Shown: positions 1 through 8,242, numbered from the stretch's first letter. The stretch: DNA of 32,762 nucleotides from Enterococcus faecalis 13-SD-W-01 (GCA_000415185.1 KE351646.1:319711-352472), one strand, 5' to 3'. Translations and numbers: made by a program. The notes: a model not told the origin generated them from the letters alone.

Positions 1-51
1 GAACAGTTTCTCATCCGCAAAGAATCTTAATGCTTAAGTCAGAACACTGAG

Positions 52-80
52 TTTACAACCTCTTTTCTTTTGTCTATAAT
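52..80 (+). promoter_or_regulatory. Promoter of the MarR-family gene
   Basis: A TTTACA -35 box (52-57) and a perfect TATAAT -10 box (75-80) are 17 bp apart. They lie 36 bp upstream of the preferred start codon. Confidence 0.75.
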
Positions 81-115
81 TGAGCTACGTTCAACGACAA
101 GGGCAGGGGATAAAA

Positions 116-583
116 ATGGATCAGGAAGAACTGGTTATCGAAAAGTTGAAAGATTTGATAAATAAGATGTCTTGGCTGAACAAAGGAAAGATGGAAAAAG
201 CACTGAGAGGCCATAAATCTTCAGAGATACACTGTATTGAAGCAATCGAAAAAAACACCGATCCAAATGTAACAAAGCTGGCAGAAACTTTGTACATGAC
301 AAGAGGCGCAATCAGTAAAATCACAAAAAAATTGTTAGAAAAACAATTGATCGAGACCTATCAAAAAGAAAACAACAAAAAAGAAATCTATTTCCGTCTA
401 ACCGAAGAAGGAAAAAAATTATATGACCTTCATGAAGAATTGCATCAAGAGTTCCAAGAGCGTGACAAAGTCGTTTTTGAACAGACCACTAAAGAAGAGT
501 TAAAAAGCATGCTGGATTTCTTGGATAAATATAACCATCATCTGGATGAAGAAATCAAAAGAAAAGAATTGGATACTTTTTAA
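116..583 (+). CDS. MarR-family transcriptional regulator
   Basis: A winged-helix DNA-binding protein of 155 residues. The region VTKLAETLYMTRGAISKITKKL is the recognition-helix block of MarR proteins, followed by a charged wing and the typical EEGKKLYDLHEELH stretch leading into the C-terminal dimerisation helix. The ATG at 116 is chosen because AGGGG sits just ahead of it; an in-frame TTG at 80 overlaps the -10 box and cannot be the start. The gene is monocistronic, with its own promoter and a terminator, and the next gene is an MFS exporter. MarR proteins often control a neighbouring efflux gene, and an inverted repeat covers that gene's -10 box. The ligand is unknown. Confidence 0.85.
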   Translation: MDQEELVIEKLKDLINKMSWLNKGKMEKALRGHKSSEIHCIEAIEKNTDPNVTKLAETLYMTRGAISKITKKLLEKQLIETYQKENNKKEIYFRLTEEGKKLYDLHEELHQEFQERDKVVFEQTTKEELKSMLDFLDKYNHHLDEEIKRKELDTF

Positions 584-588
584 GATAT

Positions 589-618
589 AAGAAGCTGTTT
601 GCAACGGCTTCTTTTTTT
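589..618 (+). terminator. Intrinsic terminator after the MarR gene
   Basis: The arms AAGAAGC and GCTTCTT, with an extra GTT/AAC pairing, are followed by a run of T. Confidence 0.8.
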
Positions 619-645
619 TATGGAAAAATATTCTGGCTATTTTTG

Positions 646-677
646 TTGACAAAGAAACAAAAACGGAGTATTGTTTC
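646..677 (+). promoter_or_regulatory. Promoter and candidate operator of the MFS gene
   Basis: TTGACA (646-651) and TATTGT (669-674) are separated by 17 bp. An inverted repeat GAAACAA (654-660) / TTGTTTC (671-677) fills the spacer and overlaps the -10 box, a geometry suited to repression by a dimeric regulator such as the adjacent MarR protein. The promoter is well supported; the operator role is inference. Confidence 0.7.
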
Positions 678-707
678 CTTGGAAATAATAATTCAAAGGA
701 GAAATAC

Positions 708-1949
708 ATGCATACTTATCAATTTTCAGCAAATCCAAATCAACCTATCAATAAGCGAGCTTTGTCTTTTGGGCTCTTTTCTGTTTTTCTTTGCGGCATC
801 GGTTTTAGCATCATCAATCCAGTTGTTCCGTTTTTAGTTAGCCCTTATGTCCATTCAACAAGTCAGCAAGCCTTTTTCGTTACACTATTATCATCTGTTT
901 ATGCACTTTGTTTATTTTTTGCCTCGCCGATATTAGGAGCATTGAGTGATAAATACGGCAGACGTCCGCTGCTGCTGATTTGTCTTTTAGGCTCCGCTGT
1001 TGGTTATCTTATTTTTGGCTTAGGCGGCGCACTTTGGATACTGTTTGCTGGACGAATCATAGAAGGGATCACAGGTGGAAGTATTGGAACGCTTTTTGCC
1101 TATTTCTCAGATATTCTTCCTCCAGAACAGCGGACAAAATATTTCGGTTGGGTCAGTGCATTTGTAGGCGCTGGAACGATTATTGGACCAGCAGTTGGCG
1201 GTTTATTGGCTAAGTTTGGTTACCCAGTGCCGATGTACGTTGGTGCGGCAGTCACATTATTAAATGTTTGTTATGGGTATTTCTATATGCCGGAAAGTTT
1301 AGCTAAAAATCGTCGTTCTCAAAATCTTTCTTTAAAGAAACTCAATCCTATCCATCAGTTTTCTGGTATTTTGTCTATGAAAACATTGCGGATCTTACTT
1401 CTTTCTGGTTTCTTATTGTGGATACCAAGCGGCGCACTACAGGCTGTTTTTTCTCAATTTACGATGGATGCCTTTCATTGGAAACCAGTTATTATTGGCT
1501 TGATGTTTTCGATTATGGGCTTTCAAGATATCTTTTCTCAAAGTCTGATCATGCCTCAGCTTTTGAAGAAATTCAGCGACAAGAAAATTGCACTTTTTGG
1601 CATGGGAGGAGAAGGTCTGGGTTATTTGTTCATTGCGTTATCTGGGATTTATTCTTTTTATCCATTGTTTATTGTCGGAATGTTTCTTTTCGGCTTCGGT
1701 GATTCGATTTTCGGTCCATCTTTCACTGGGATGCTTTCAAAAAGTGCCAGTCCGGATGAACAGGGACGAATCCAAGGAAGCAGTCAGTCGATTCAAGCAT
1801 TAGCCAGAATGATTGGTCCCATACTTGGCGGACAACTCTATATCTCAGCAGGAAATTTTGCACCTGCGCTGATGGGTGTTTTGTTGATGATTGCAGCAGC
1901 TGGTATTTTGAAGAAATTCAAAGAAAGTGCGTTTATTCAAGAAGGTTAG
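708..1949 (+). CDS. MFS drug-type efflux transporter (DHA1-like, 12 TM)
   Basis: A 413-residue membrane transporter with about twelve hydrophobic segments in two halves. MFS motif A is visible as GALSDKYGRRPL (residues ~77-88) between TM2 and TM3, and the antiporter motif C as GAGTIIGPAVGG in TM5, which points to proton-coupled export. The start ATG at 708 follows AAAGGAG at good spacing. It is transcribed alone from a consensus-like promoter that carries a possible MarR operator, and it ends at a terminator shared with the converging kinase gene. Substrates cannot be read from the sequence; multidrug export is the family expectation. Confidence 0.85.
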   Translation: MHTYQFSANPNQPINKRALSFGLFSVFLCGIGFSIINPVVPFLVSPYVHSTSQQAFFVTLLSSVYALCLFFASPILGALSDKYGRRPLLLICLLGSAVGYLIFGLGGALWILFAGRIIEGITGGSIGTLFAYFSDILPPEQRTKYFGWVSAFVGAGTIIGPAVGGLLAKFGYPVPMYVGAAVTLLNVCYGYFYMPESLAKNRRSQNLSLKKLNPIHQFSGILSMKTLRILLLSGFLLWIPSGALQAVFSQFTMDAFHWKPVIIGLMFSIMGFQDIFSQSLIMPQLLKKFSDKKIALFGMGGEGLGYLFIALSGIYSFYPLFIVGMFLFGFGDSIFGPSFTGMLSKSASPDEQGRIQGSSQSIQALARMIGPILGGQLYISAGNFAPALMGVLLMIAAAGILKKFKESAFIQEG

Positions 1950-1994
1950 TAAAACGTACGTTTGAAAATTTTAAAAAGAAAAAGATTCTATACC

Positions 1995-2027
1995 AAAAAA
2001 GACCCGGTCTGCAACCGGATCTTTTTT
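1995..2027. terminator. Bidirectional terminator between MFS and kinase genes
   Basis: An A6 run, the stem CCGGT/ACCGG extended by GA/TC, and a T6 run give a terminator usable from both strands between convergent genes. Confidence 0.85.
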
Positions 2028-2041
2028 CGCTATTGCGTGAT

Positions 2042-3490
2042 TTATTCATCTTTGATTTCTACATCTGGCAAGGTGATAGTAAAAGTGGTTCCTTCACCTA
2101 AAGTACTTTCTACAGCGATTTTTCCTTTATGCAGTCTGACCAGCTGCTGTACGATCGGCAGTCCTAAACCTGATTCGCCATATTTTGTATTTTTTCGAGA
2201 AGGATCGGCTTTGTAATAGCGATCCCAAATACTTTTCATTTGCTGTTCGGACATTCCGATACCAGTATCTGTGATTTTGATGATCGTTTCCAAATAGCCT
2301 TTTTCGATTTGCAAGGTAATACGACCATTTTGTGTAAACTGGATCGCATTTTGAAGAATATTGACCACGATTTGGACAAATCGATCATAATCAGCATAGA
2401 CATCTACTTCTTCAGTTGTTTCTAAAATAAGTTGATTGCCCGCGGCTTCCGCTTTATTTTCTAACTGAGTAATGATATTTTTCAATGTTTCTGTCCCATT
2501 AAATTTCTTGATCACCATACTGATTTGATTCGTTCGGATTTTTTCATAGTCCAGATTTTCATTGACTAACCGTATCAAGCGTTCCGTTTCATTTTTCATA
2601 AGGTGGATGGCATTGTCTCGCTGGTTTTCAGGGATAGCATGGTATTCCAAGCCTTCCAATAAACCATTGATAGTTGTAAGAGGTGTCCGCATCTCATGGG
2701 ACGCATCTGCCATGAACTGCCGCCTGCGTTCTTCTTGTTCTTCGATTTCTGCCCGCGATTCCTTTAAAGAATTTGTCATTTTATTGAAATCATCAGCCAG
2801 ATCATCAAATTCATCTCGATCATTGACAGGCAGCTGGATATCAAAGTTTCCGTTCGTGACTTCTTTCGTCGCTTTTCGCAAACGGCTGATCCGTTTTACC
2901 TGGAAAGCAGCGAAGAAGTAACTGGCAATAATAGCCACGATACTAGAAAAGATCAATCCTTTGAAAAGATTCAAAGTCACTGAACGAACACTGTTTTCAA
3001 TATTTCGGGCAGGTTGACTGACAACCAGTGCACCATAAAACTCATGATTCAGGTTAAAGGGGATGAGAGCATAGGATGTTGCTTGCTGCTGTCCCCAGAT
3101 GTTTTTGTTCGCTGTATACTTTTCTTGTTTTCCTTGACTAAGGTTTTTCCATTGCGCGGAAGTAATATTTAGATTCAATAATGAAGAATTGGTCGGATAA
3201 ATCGTCCGCTCATTTCGGTCGATAAAAACAAAATTGACATTTTGTTCAGATAATACTTGTTCCGTTAATAACAGCGCATTTTGGAAAGCCTGATCCTGAT
3301 TCAGATTCGGAAAAGTGTCGGCATAGGTTTGAGTTGTCTTTTCAACAGATTCAGCATAACCAAAGAGCTGCTGGTAATTGTTTTCTTCAATCGTCTGTTT
3401 TGTCAGCTGAGTAAAAGAGATCCCCACAATCAGCACGATAATGATGATCATGCTGAAAAAAGCAAGGAGCTGCTGATAAAGATAACGCAT
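2042..3490 (-). CDS. Sensor histidine kinase (HAMP-HisKA-HATPase)
   Basis: A 482-residue membrane kinase. TM1 (residues ~9-29) and TM2 (~177-197) enclose an extracytoplasmic sensor domain of about 145 residues. HAMP follows (~198-250), then the H-box ADASHEMRTP with phospho-acceptor His265, then the ATPase core with an N-box (VVNILQNAIQFT), the G1 motif DTGIGM and the G2 motif GLGL. The start ATG overlaps the stop of the response regulator by one base (TGATG), so the two are translationally coupled. It is the third gene of the SdpI-like/regulator/kinase operon. The stimulus is unknown; cell-envelope stress is a reasonable guess from the company it keeps. Confidence 0.92.
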   Translation of the reverse strand: MRYLYQQLLAFFSMIIIIVLIVGISFTQLTKQTIEENNYQQLFGYAESVEKTTQTYADTFPNLNQDQAFQNALLLTEQVLSEQNVNFVFIDRNERTIYPTNSSLLNLNITSAQWKNLSQGKQEKYTANKNIWGQQQATSYALIPFNLNHEFYGALVVSQPARNIENSVRSVTLNLFKGLIFSSIVAIIASYFFAAFQVKRISRLRKATKEVTNGNFDIQLPVNDRDEFDDLADDFNKMTNSLKESRAEIEEQEERRRQFMADASHEMRTPLTTINGLLEGLEYHAIPENQRDNAIHLMKNETERLIRLVNENLDYEKIRTNQISMVIKKFNGTETLKNIITQLENKAEAAGNQLILETTEEVDVYADYDRFVQIVVNILQNAIQFTQNGRITLQIEKGYLETIIKITDTGIGMSEQQMKSIWDRYYKADPSRKNTKYGESGLGLPIVQQLVRLHKGKIAVESTLGEGTTFTITLPDVEIKDE

Positions 3491-4206
3491 CAGGCAACAC
3501 CAGAATCATCGAATTTATAGCCGACGCCCCAAACCGTTTGGATGATCTGCGGTCCTACTTTTTCGATTTTTTGACGCAGTTTTTTGATATGCGCATCTAC
3601 AGTTCGTTCGTCACCAAAATATTGATAATCCCAAACCAATTCCAAAAGTTGTTCCCGTGAAAAGACTTGTCGAGGTTTTTTTGCCAAAGTAAAAAGCAGA
3701 TCAAACTCTTTTGGTGTCAAACCTTCGATCGGCTGTTCGTTCAAGTAAGCTTCACGTGTTTTTGTATTCATTTTGAAATGTTCCGTTTGAATGTCAAAGA
3801 AGCTGTCTGTTTTTTCCAGTTCATCTTTTGTTTCAGTCAATTCGCTGCGGCGATGCAATGCTTTCATTCGAGCAATCAGTGTCAGCGGGCTGAAAGGTTT
3901 TGTCACATAATCATCTGCGCCCATTTCTAAACCAATCACTTGATCACTTTCTGAATCTCGTGCAGTCAGCATGATAATAGGAACAGTGCTGGAAACTTTA
4001 CGTATCTCGCGGCCCACAATCATTCCGTCTAACGTTGGCAGATTCAAATCGAGCGTAATCATGTCCCAGTATTCTGGTCGTTCTAAAAACGCATCTAAGC
4101 CGTCTTGCCCATCATATTTGAAGGTTGCTTCCCAGCCTTCATTCAAAAAGAACATCTGCATCATTTCTGAAACAGACTGATTATCTTCAATCATTAGTAT
4201 ATTCAT
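3490..4206 (-). CDS. OmpR-family response regulator
   Basis: A 238-residue two-domain regulator. The receiver domain (1-~120) has the acidic pair E7/D8, phospho-acceptor Asp53 (LDLNLPTLDG), Thr81 and Lys103. The C-terminal winged helix (~140-235) carries the LTPKEFDLLFTLAKKP and ERTVDAHIKKLRQKI signatures of the OmpR/PhoB class. The ribosome site GGAGG lies inside the end of the preceding gene, which overlaps by 20 bp. It is cognate to the coupled kinase. I do not assign a named enterococcal system because several are similar. Confidence 0.92.
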   Translation of the reverse strand: MNILMIEDNQSVSEMMQMFFLNEGWEATFKYDGQDGLDAFLERPEYWDMITLDLNLPTLDGMIVGREIRKVSSTVPIIMLTARDSESDQVIGLEMGADDYVTKPFSPLTLIARMKALHRRSELTETKDELEKTDSFFDIQTEHFKMNTKTREAYLNEQPIEGLTPKEFDLLFTLAKKPRQVFSREQLLELVWDYQYFGDERTVDAHIKKLRQKIEKVGPQIIQTVWGVGYKFDDSGVA

Positions 4207-4537
4207 TCGTGTCTCCTCCGTGTTCGCGGTCGTATTTTTGTAATTTCTTTTCAGTCAATAGAAAGACCGGCAGAATTGGAAAAATCAATAGCAGTATCTC
4301 AACTAAAAAATAATTGGTATTTCCAGAAGATGTCAGCAAATAGCCAATTATTGTCATAAATAAACCGGCCAGTAAAAAATAAGTACCACTGGTTCTTTGT
4401 GCAAGAAACCAATGGGCATCAGACTTTCCAGCTAAAGGAGAGTGATAGCCGTAGAAAGGAAGATTCCCTTTAGATGGCAATAATCTGTGTAATGCGCCAA
4501 TCAGACAGAAAAAGATTCCTATAACTAAAAATATCAT
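4187..4537 (-). CDS. SdpI/YhfL-family small membrane protein
   Basis: A protein of about 116 residues with three hydrophobic segments. The YGYHSPLAGKSDAHWFLAQR stretch after TM1 matches the SdpI-family signature (G-[YF]-R/H-[ST]-P...S...W..A...). The ATG at 4537 is preferred because AAGGAGG precedes it at 5-6 bp; an upstream in-frame ATG at 4585 has no ribosome site. In Bacillus, SdpI is an immunity protein and signal transducer for the SdpC toxin. Here the gene heads an operon with a two-component system, so a sensory or accessory role is plausible but unproven. Confidence 0.75.
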   Translation of the reverse strand: MIFLVIGIFFCLIGALHRLLPSKGNLPFYGYHSPLAGKSDAHWFLAQRTSGTYFLLAGLFMTIIGYLLTSSGNTNYFLVEILLLIFPILPVFLLTEKKLQKYDREHGGDTNEYTND

Positions 4538-4609
4538 ATCTTCCTCCTTGAAATAACTGGTTTGAAAGTGAATCATTTTGTACATAAATGATCTGTTCTT
4601 TCTATATGT

Positions 4610-4638
4610 AGTATACTCTAAAATTTTCTGACAACCAA
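4610..4638 (-). promoter_or_regulatory. Promoter of the SdpI-like/two-component operon
   Basis: On the minus strand TTGGTT (4638-4633) and TATACT (4615-4610) are 17 bp apart. The -10 is strong and the -35 partial. Confidence 0.55.
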
Positions 4639-4724
4639 TATATTCGTGAATTCTTCATGAAAGGTTTGTCTTTTGTTCATTCTTTGTTAAGATAAAGGTA
4701 TTCGATATAAAAGGGGTTTTATAT

Positions 4725-5498
4725 GTGTCAAATTATCGCGGAATCACATTTTTCGATTTAGACGGAACATTATTAGATGCAAAATCAAAGATCACACCTG
4801 AAATCGCAGAAGCAATGGAAGCTTTGAAAAAGAATCAAGTCCTGCCAGTAATCGCTACGGGCAGAACAGAAGTGGAGATACGAGGGATCATGGCACATGC
4901 TGGCATTACTTCAGCTGTGACGATGAATGGTTCATTTGTTCGTGTAGACGGTGAAGCCGTTCATTCGGAGCAGTTTTCTGTAGAAGAATGTCAACGAATG
5001 TATGACCATGTGCAAATACAAGGACATGAGCTGTCTTATTACAATCCAGACAAGATTTGGTGTACAGGACATAACGATGTTATGAAAAGTGCTTATGATT
5101 ATATCCATTCCGATGTACCAATGATTGATCCATTTGGTTTCAAAAATGAACCAGTCAACATGCTGCTTATTCTTTCCGAAGATGGCGACGAGTATTACCA
5201 TGAACAATTTCCAGAGTTGACTTTTTACCGCAATGGCCCATATTCTATCGACACAGTGAAAAAGGGTATTTCCAAAGGGGCAGGAGTCAAGCGTTTGAAA
5301 GAAAAATTGGGATTGGAAGATGTGCCGACATTTGGGTTTGGCGACGGACCGAATGACTTTGCTTTACTCGAAGCTTGCGACAACAAAATCGCGATGGGGA
5401 ATGCCTATGATGGCCTAAAAGAAATCTCAACCTTCATTACGAAGAAGAATACAGAAGGCGGCATTGTCCACGCGTTAAAACATTTTGATCTGATTTAA
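4725..5498 (+). CDS. Cof-type HAD-superfamily phosphatase
   Basis: A 257-residue HAD hydrolase of the Cof/YkrA (IIB cap) type, which dephosphorylates small phosphometabolites in the cytoplasm. Motif I is FFDLDGTLLD with nucleophile Asp11 and acid/base Asp13, motif II is ATGR, a lysine lies in KKGISKGAGVK, and motif IV is GFGDGPNDFALL with the Mg2+-binding aspartates. The start is GTG at 4725, placed by AAGGGG upstream; the ATG two bases earlier is out of frame. It is a single gene between divergent operons and ends at a strong terminator. The substrate is unknown. Confidence 0.88.
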   Translation: MSNYRGITFFDLDGTLLDAKSKITPEIAEAMEALKKNQVLPVIATGRTEVEIRGIMAHAGITSAVTMNGSFVRVDGEAVHSEQFSVEECQRMYDHVQIQGHELSYYNPDKIWCTGHNDVMKSAYDYIHSDVPMIDPFGFKNEPVNMLLILSEDGDEYYHEQFPELTFYRNGPYSIDTVKKGISKGAGVKRLKEKLGLEDVPTFGFGDGPNDFALLEACDNKIAMGNAYDGLKEISTFITKKNTEGGIVHALKHFDLI

Positions 5499-5528
5499 AA
5501 GGACGATCTTATAAAAGAGTATTTTAAT

Positions 5529-5564
5529 AAGACAGCATGAGCGCGCATGCTGTCTTTGTTTTTG
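5529..5564 (+). terminator. Terminator after the HAD phosphatase
   Basis: A perfect 11-bp stem AAGACAGCATG/CATGCTGTCTT is followed by a T-rich tail. Confidence 0.9.
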
Positions 5565-5629
5565 TATACAATTGCCGCAAGCAATTACTTAAGAAAACAA
5601 AAAGAAAACTTTCTGAGATTTCTCATCAG

Positions 5630-5658
5630 TTGAAAAAAACAAAAAGTATGATATACTA
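5630..5658 (+). promoter_or_regulatory. ssrA promoter
   Basis: TTGAAA (5630-5635) and TATACT (5653-5658) are 17 bp apart. Initiation would lie about 30 bp ahead of the mature tmRNA 5' end. Confidence 0.75.
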
Positions 5659-5696
5659 TAAATGTATAAAATATACGTAACCCTTGTTAGCTAACG

Positions 5697-6060
5697 GGGA
5701 CGTTACGGATTCGACAGGCATAGTTCGAGCTTGAATTGCGCTTCGTAGGTTACGTCTACGCAAAAACGTTACAGTTAAATATAACTGCTAAAAACGAAAA
5801 CAACTCTTACGCTTTAGCTGCCTAAAAACAGTTAACGTAGATCCTCTCGGCATCGCCCATGTGCTCGAGTAAGGGTCCTAAATTTAGTGGGATACGCTAG
5901 ATTTTTCCGTCTGTAAAATCTAGAAGAGCATATCAGACTAGCAATGCAAATCGCCCGTTCTCCGGCAGTCTGCAGAGCGAATCTTCAATAGGAGCAACTA
6001 TGAGCGTAGATTTTTGAGTGTCGATATGTTTGGACGCGGGTTCGACTCCCGCCGTCTCCA
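5697..6060 (+). ncRNA. ssrA: tmRNA (ssrA)
   Basis: Transfer-messenger RNA, which rescues stalled ribosomes by trans-translation. The 5' end GGGGACGTTACGGATTCGAC and the 3' end GGTTCGACTCCCGCCGTCTCCA are the diagnostic tRNA-like half-sequences, and the acceptor stem pairs with one G-U. The reading frame starts with the GCT resume codon at 5787 and encodes AKNENNSYALAA before TAA (5823-5825). I recall this tag as the E. faecium form; E. faecalis has F instead of Y. CCA is not encoded. It has its own promoter and a strong terminator. Confidence 0.97.
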
Positions 6061-6075
6061 TTCAGAGAAGACTTT

Positions 6076-6120
6076 AAACGTTTCAACCTTTATTGATCAA
6101 AGGTTGGAACGTTTTTTGTT
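6076..6120. terminator. Terminator after ssrA
   Basis: A long stem AAACGTTtCAACCTTT / AAAGGTTGgAACGTTT with a T-rich tail. It sits between ssrA and the converging channel gene, so it may serve both. Confidence 0.88.
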
Positions 6121-6132
6121 TTTCTGTGTTCA

Positions 6133-6876
6133 TTATTTTTTATTGTTTTCCTTTTTATTCAATTCCGACACTTGTTTTTCTAAATGGTCGATTTTTTGAA
6201 GCAGGAGATCGATTTTTTCGTCCATTTCTGTCTGTTCATGAACAGTATTTCGGTTAAAGTATTCTGTAATGGTTGAGGTCAATAAACTGATAAAACCAAT
6301 ACCCAGAAACATGAGAAGGATCGCAGCAAGTTTTCCTAAAACAGTGTGTGGTGCAACATCGCCGTAGCCAACAGTTGTCGCTGTAACGAAAGCCCACCAC
6401 AAGGATTCAGGCAAAGGAAAATTTTCCGCATAAGAGAAAGTCAAAGAAGACAAAACAATCAAAATAAGACTTGTGTAAAGGACATTGATAAAGCCGTTGA
6501 TCTTTAGAAAATCAGATAAACGATTCGTCATTTTCCCAGAGACACCCACTAATCTTCCTAAATGAGACAAGCGAGAGACTTTCGTAATTCTGATAATACG
6601 TGCGATTCGAAAGAAACTGAACAGAGCATCCAAGGGTAAAATAGCAATCAAATCAAAAATATTATGAACAAAGAACTCCTTTTTGTTAGGTGCAAAAAAC
6701 CAGCGAATGACATAGTCAGCCGTAAAAACAGCAAGAATCAACTCATCAATAAAACGATAGGGATAGCGGTCAAGATGAATGATATTCGAAAAATCAAAAA
6801 CTACTAAAAGAATAGAAAAAACAGATAAAAGAATAATCAGAGAATCATATCCTTTTTTATAACTTGCAGAAATCAT
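6133..6876 (-). CDS. Voltage-gated-type potassium channel (6 TM)
   Basis: About 247 residues. Six hydrophobic segments are visible; S4 is positively charged (FRIARIIRITKVSRL, ~89-103), the pore loop precedes the selectivity filter TTVGYGD (~167-173), and a short C-terminal coiled coil (about residues 215-245, EKIDLLLQKIDHLEKQVSEL) could help the tetramer assemble. It conducts K+ across the cytoplasmic membrane. The ATG at 6876 is chosen because AAGGTG precedes it; a GTG two codons upstream overlaps that site. No cytoplasmic RCK or cyclic-nucleotide domain is present. Confidence 0.88.
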   Translation of the reverse strand: MISASYKKGYDSLIILLSVFSILLVVFDFSNIIHLDRYPYRFIDELILAVFTADYVIRWFFAPNKKEFFVHNIFDLIAILPLDALFSFFRIARIIRITKVSRLSHLGRLVGVSGKMTNRLSDFLKINGFINVLYTSLILIVLSSLTFSYAENFPLPESLWWAFVTATTVGYGDVAPHTVLGKLAAILLMFLGIGFISLLTSTITEYFNRNTVHEQTEMDEKIDLLLQKIDHLEKQVSELNKKENNKK

Positions 6877-6980
6877 AAGCACACCTTGTTTCTAAACTGG
6901 ATTACTCAGGGCAATGAGCTTATGCTATTATAAAGTTTTTGCGGAAAAAATCAGTCTCGTTTTTTCTGGGAGAAACAAGA

Positions 6981-7025
6981 AAAGCTGAAAAAGAGAAGGA
7001 GCAAATTCTCCTCTTTTTCAGCTTT
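6981..7025 (-). terminator. Terminator of the permease/ATPase-like operon
   Basis: A near-perfect long stem: AAAGCTGAAAAAGAG...CTCTTTTTCAGCTTT with an inner GGAG/CTCC, directly after the stop codon at 7026. Confidence 0.85.
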
Positions 7026-7535
7026 TTAAGAGACGATTTTAAGTTCATCTACATAGGAGCTTTGAGCGATTGTCGCATCATCTGTAAAGACCAGGATACT
7101 GAACTGTTTTTCTTTCACAAGCAATTTCAAAATCGTCAAAATTTCTTGGATTTCAGGAATCGTCAACTGGTCAAATACTTCTTCTAAAAGAAGCTGCTTT
7201 TTGTCCGCAATCAACGAGTGGAGCAGCTGGAGTTTGATTTTTTCCAAAAGTGTCAGTTCCTGTGCCTGTTTTGCCAAAGTCTCTGAAGAAAGTTTCAAGC
7301 AATCGAGATAAGCAGCTGTTTTTGCATGATTCTTTTTCTCTTTTTTACCAGAAGTATTCAAGAATACTTGATCTTTCAAAGAGAGATAAGGGAAAAGCGG
7401 CCATTCTTTTTGGATGATCACTGTTTTTGAAGGCTGTTCTTTTAACACTTTTTTTCGTGCTTCAGCGAGTATGTGCTGCTGCAGGCGAAGAGGACACAAC
7501 ACAACAGATAAACGATGGTCAAAAGGGATATCCAT
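7026..7535 (-). CDS. Degenerate ABC-ATPase-like protein lacking catalytic motifs
   Basis: About 169 residues that align by pattern with the middle and C-terminal parts of an ABC ATPase. IIQKEWPLFPYLSLKDQVFL resembles the Q-loop region, LTLLEKIKLQLLHSLIADKK stands where LSGGEKQRVALARAL would be, QLLLEEVFDQL stands for the Walker B LLLDEPFDQL, and ILVFTDDATIA for the H-loop TTHD. There is no Walker A and the SGG, Walker B Glu and switch His are all replaced. It overlaps the permease gene by a few bases after AAAGGAG (GTG 7538 or ATG 7535). Reading frame and ribosome site are intact, so it may be a structural or regulatory partner rather than a pump motor. Confidence 0.6.
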   Translation of the reverse strand: MDIPFDHRLSVVLCPLRLQQHILAEARKKVLKEQPSKTVIIQKEWPLFPYLSLKDQVFLNTSGKKEKKNHAKTAAYLDCLKLSSETLAKQAQELTLLEKIKLQLLHSLIADKKQLLLEEVFDQLTIPEIQEILTILKLLVKEKQFSILVFTDDATIAQSSYVDELKIVS

Positions 7536-7537
7536 CA

Positions 7538-8242
7538 CTATTCACTCCTTTTCTCAATCGTGCGATAAAATAGACAAAAACTTAGTAAGCTGATAACGAA
7601 ACTGCATAAAAGAAGACTGGCAGCAGTTTGATTGATTCCTTTCAGGGTATCTGTCAGCAGAAAATCTGTTTTAAAATCGATTTCCAAGAACGCTTGCTGT
7701 GTCTGCGGAATCGTTAAACCAGACCCGTCAATAACGTTGGAAGGAATGGATTGGAATTCTTTGAAATGCAGTAAAGGTAAATTGATTCTTTGGAGCAGCG
7801 ATTCATAAATGGGCTGAAAAGCAATGACCCACAACAGCAGCAGCAAAGCAATCACGATCAATGGCAGAAGAAGCTGCCAAAAAACAAAAAAGAATAGTTT
7901 TCCTGGAGAAAAGCCCATCAAACGCCAATTGTATAATTCTTTACGGCTGTTTTTCAAAAGAAGCAAAAAATAGATCGAGAAAAAAACAGCGAATCCAATC
8001 AGCAAAAAAAGAACGATATATTGATAAAATTTAGTCACGTCATCCAGAGATGGGATATTTTTAGAAGTCGGATCATAAAACAAGATCCTATTTTTGATTT
8101 GGGTATATAAAGTCGTTTGAAGATTCATCAAGTTGAAAAAAACCATCAACGAAAAAGCGAAAACGCTAGAAACAGCAGTATAAAATAAAGTACGCTTTTT
8201 GTGATAGAACAAACTGGCAGTTGCGTAACGCATCACTCTCAT
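7538..8242 (-). CDS. FtsX-like ABC permease subunit (4 TM)
   Basis: About 234 residues with TM1 near the N-terminus (residues ~20-40), TM2 and TM3 in the middle (~85-160, separated by a short loop with the NWRLMGFSPGKL coupling-helix-like stretch), then a ~50-residue extracytoplasmic loop and a last TM. This is the FtsX/MacB permease fold. The ATG at 8242 follows AGAGG at 8 bp and is preferred over the GTG at 8251. It is coupled to the ATPase-like gene downstream. Both genes look like a reduced FtsEX/MacB-type pair; the substrate is unknown. Confidence 0.65.
   Translation of the reverse strand: MRVMRYATASLFYHKKRTLFYTAVSSVFAFSLMVFFNLMNLQTTLYTQIKNRILFYDPTSKNIPSLDDVTKFYQYIVLFLLIGFAVFFSIYFLLLLKNSRKELYNWRLMGFSPGKLFFFVFWQLLLPLIVIALLLLLWVIAFQPIYESLLQRINLPLLHFKEFQSIPSNVIDGSGLTIPQTQQAFLEIDFKTDFLLTDTLKGINQTAASLLLCSFVISLLSFCLFYRTIEKRSE

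Noticed and set aside
80-118. TTG at 80 as the MarR start
   Set aside because: It overlaps the -10 box, and the ATG at 116 has a proper ribosome site.
6014-6199. A short plus-strand ORF starting in the tmRNA
   Set aside because: It lies within the tmRNA 3' domain and its terminator, so it is not coding.
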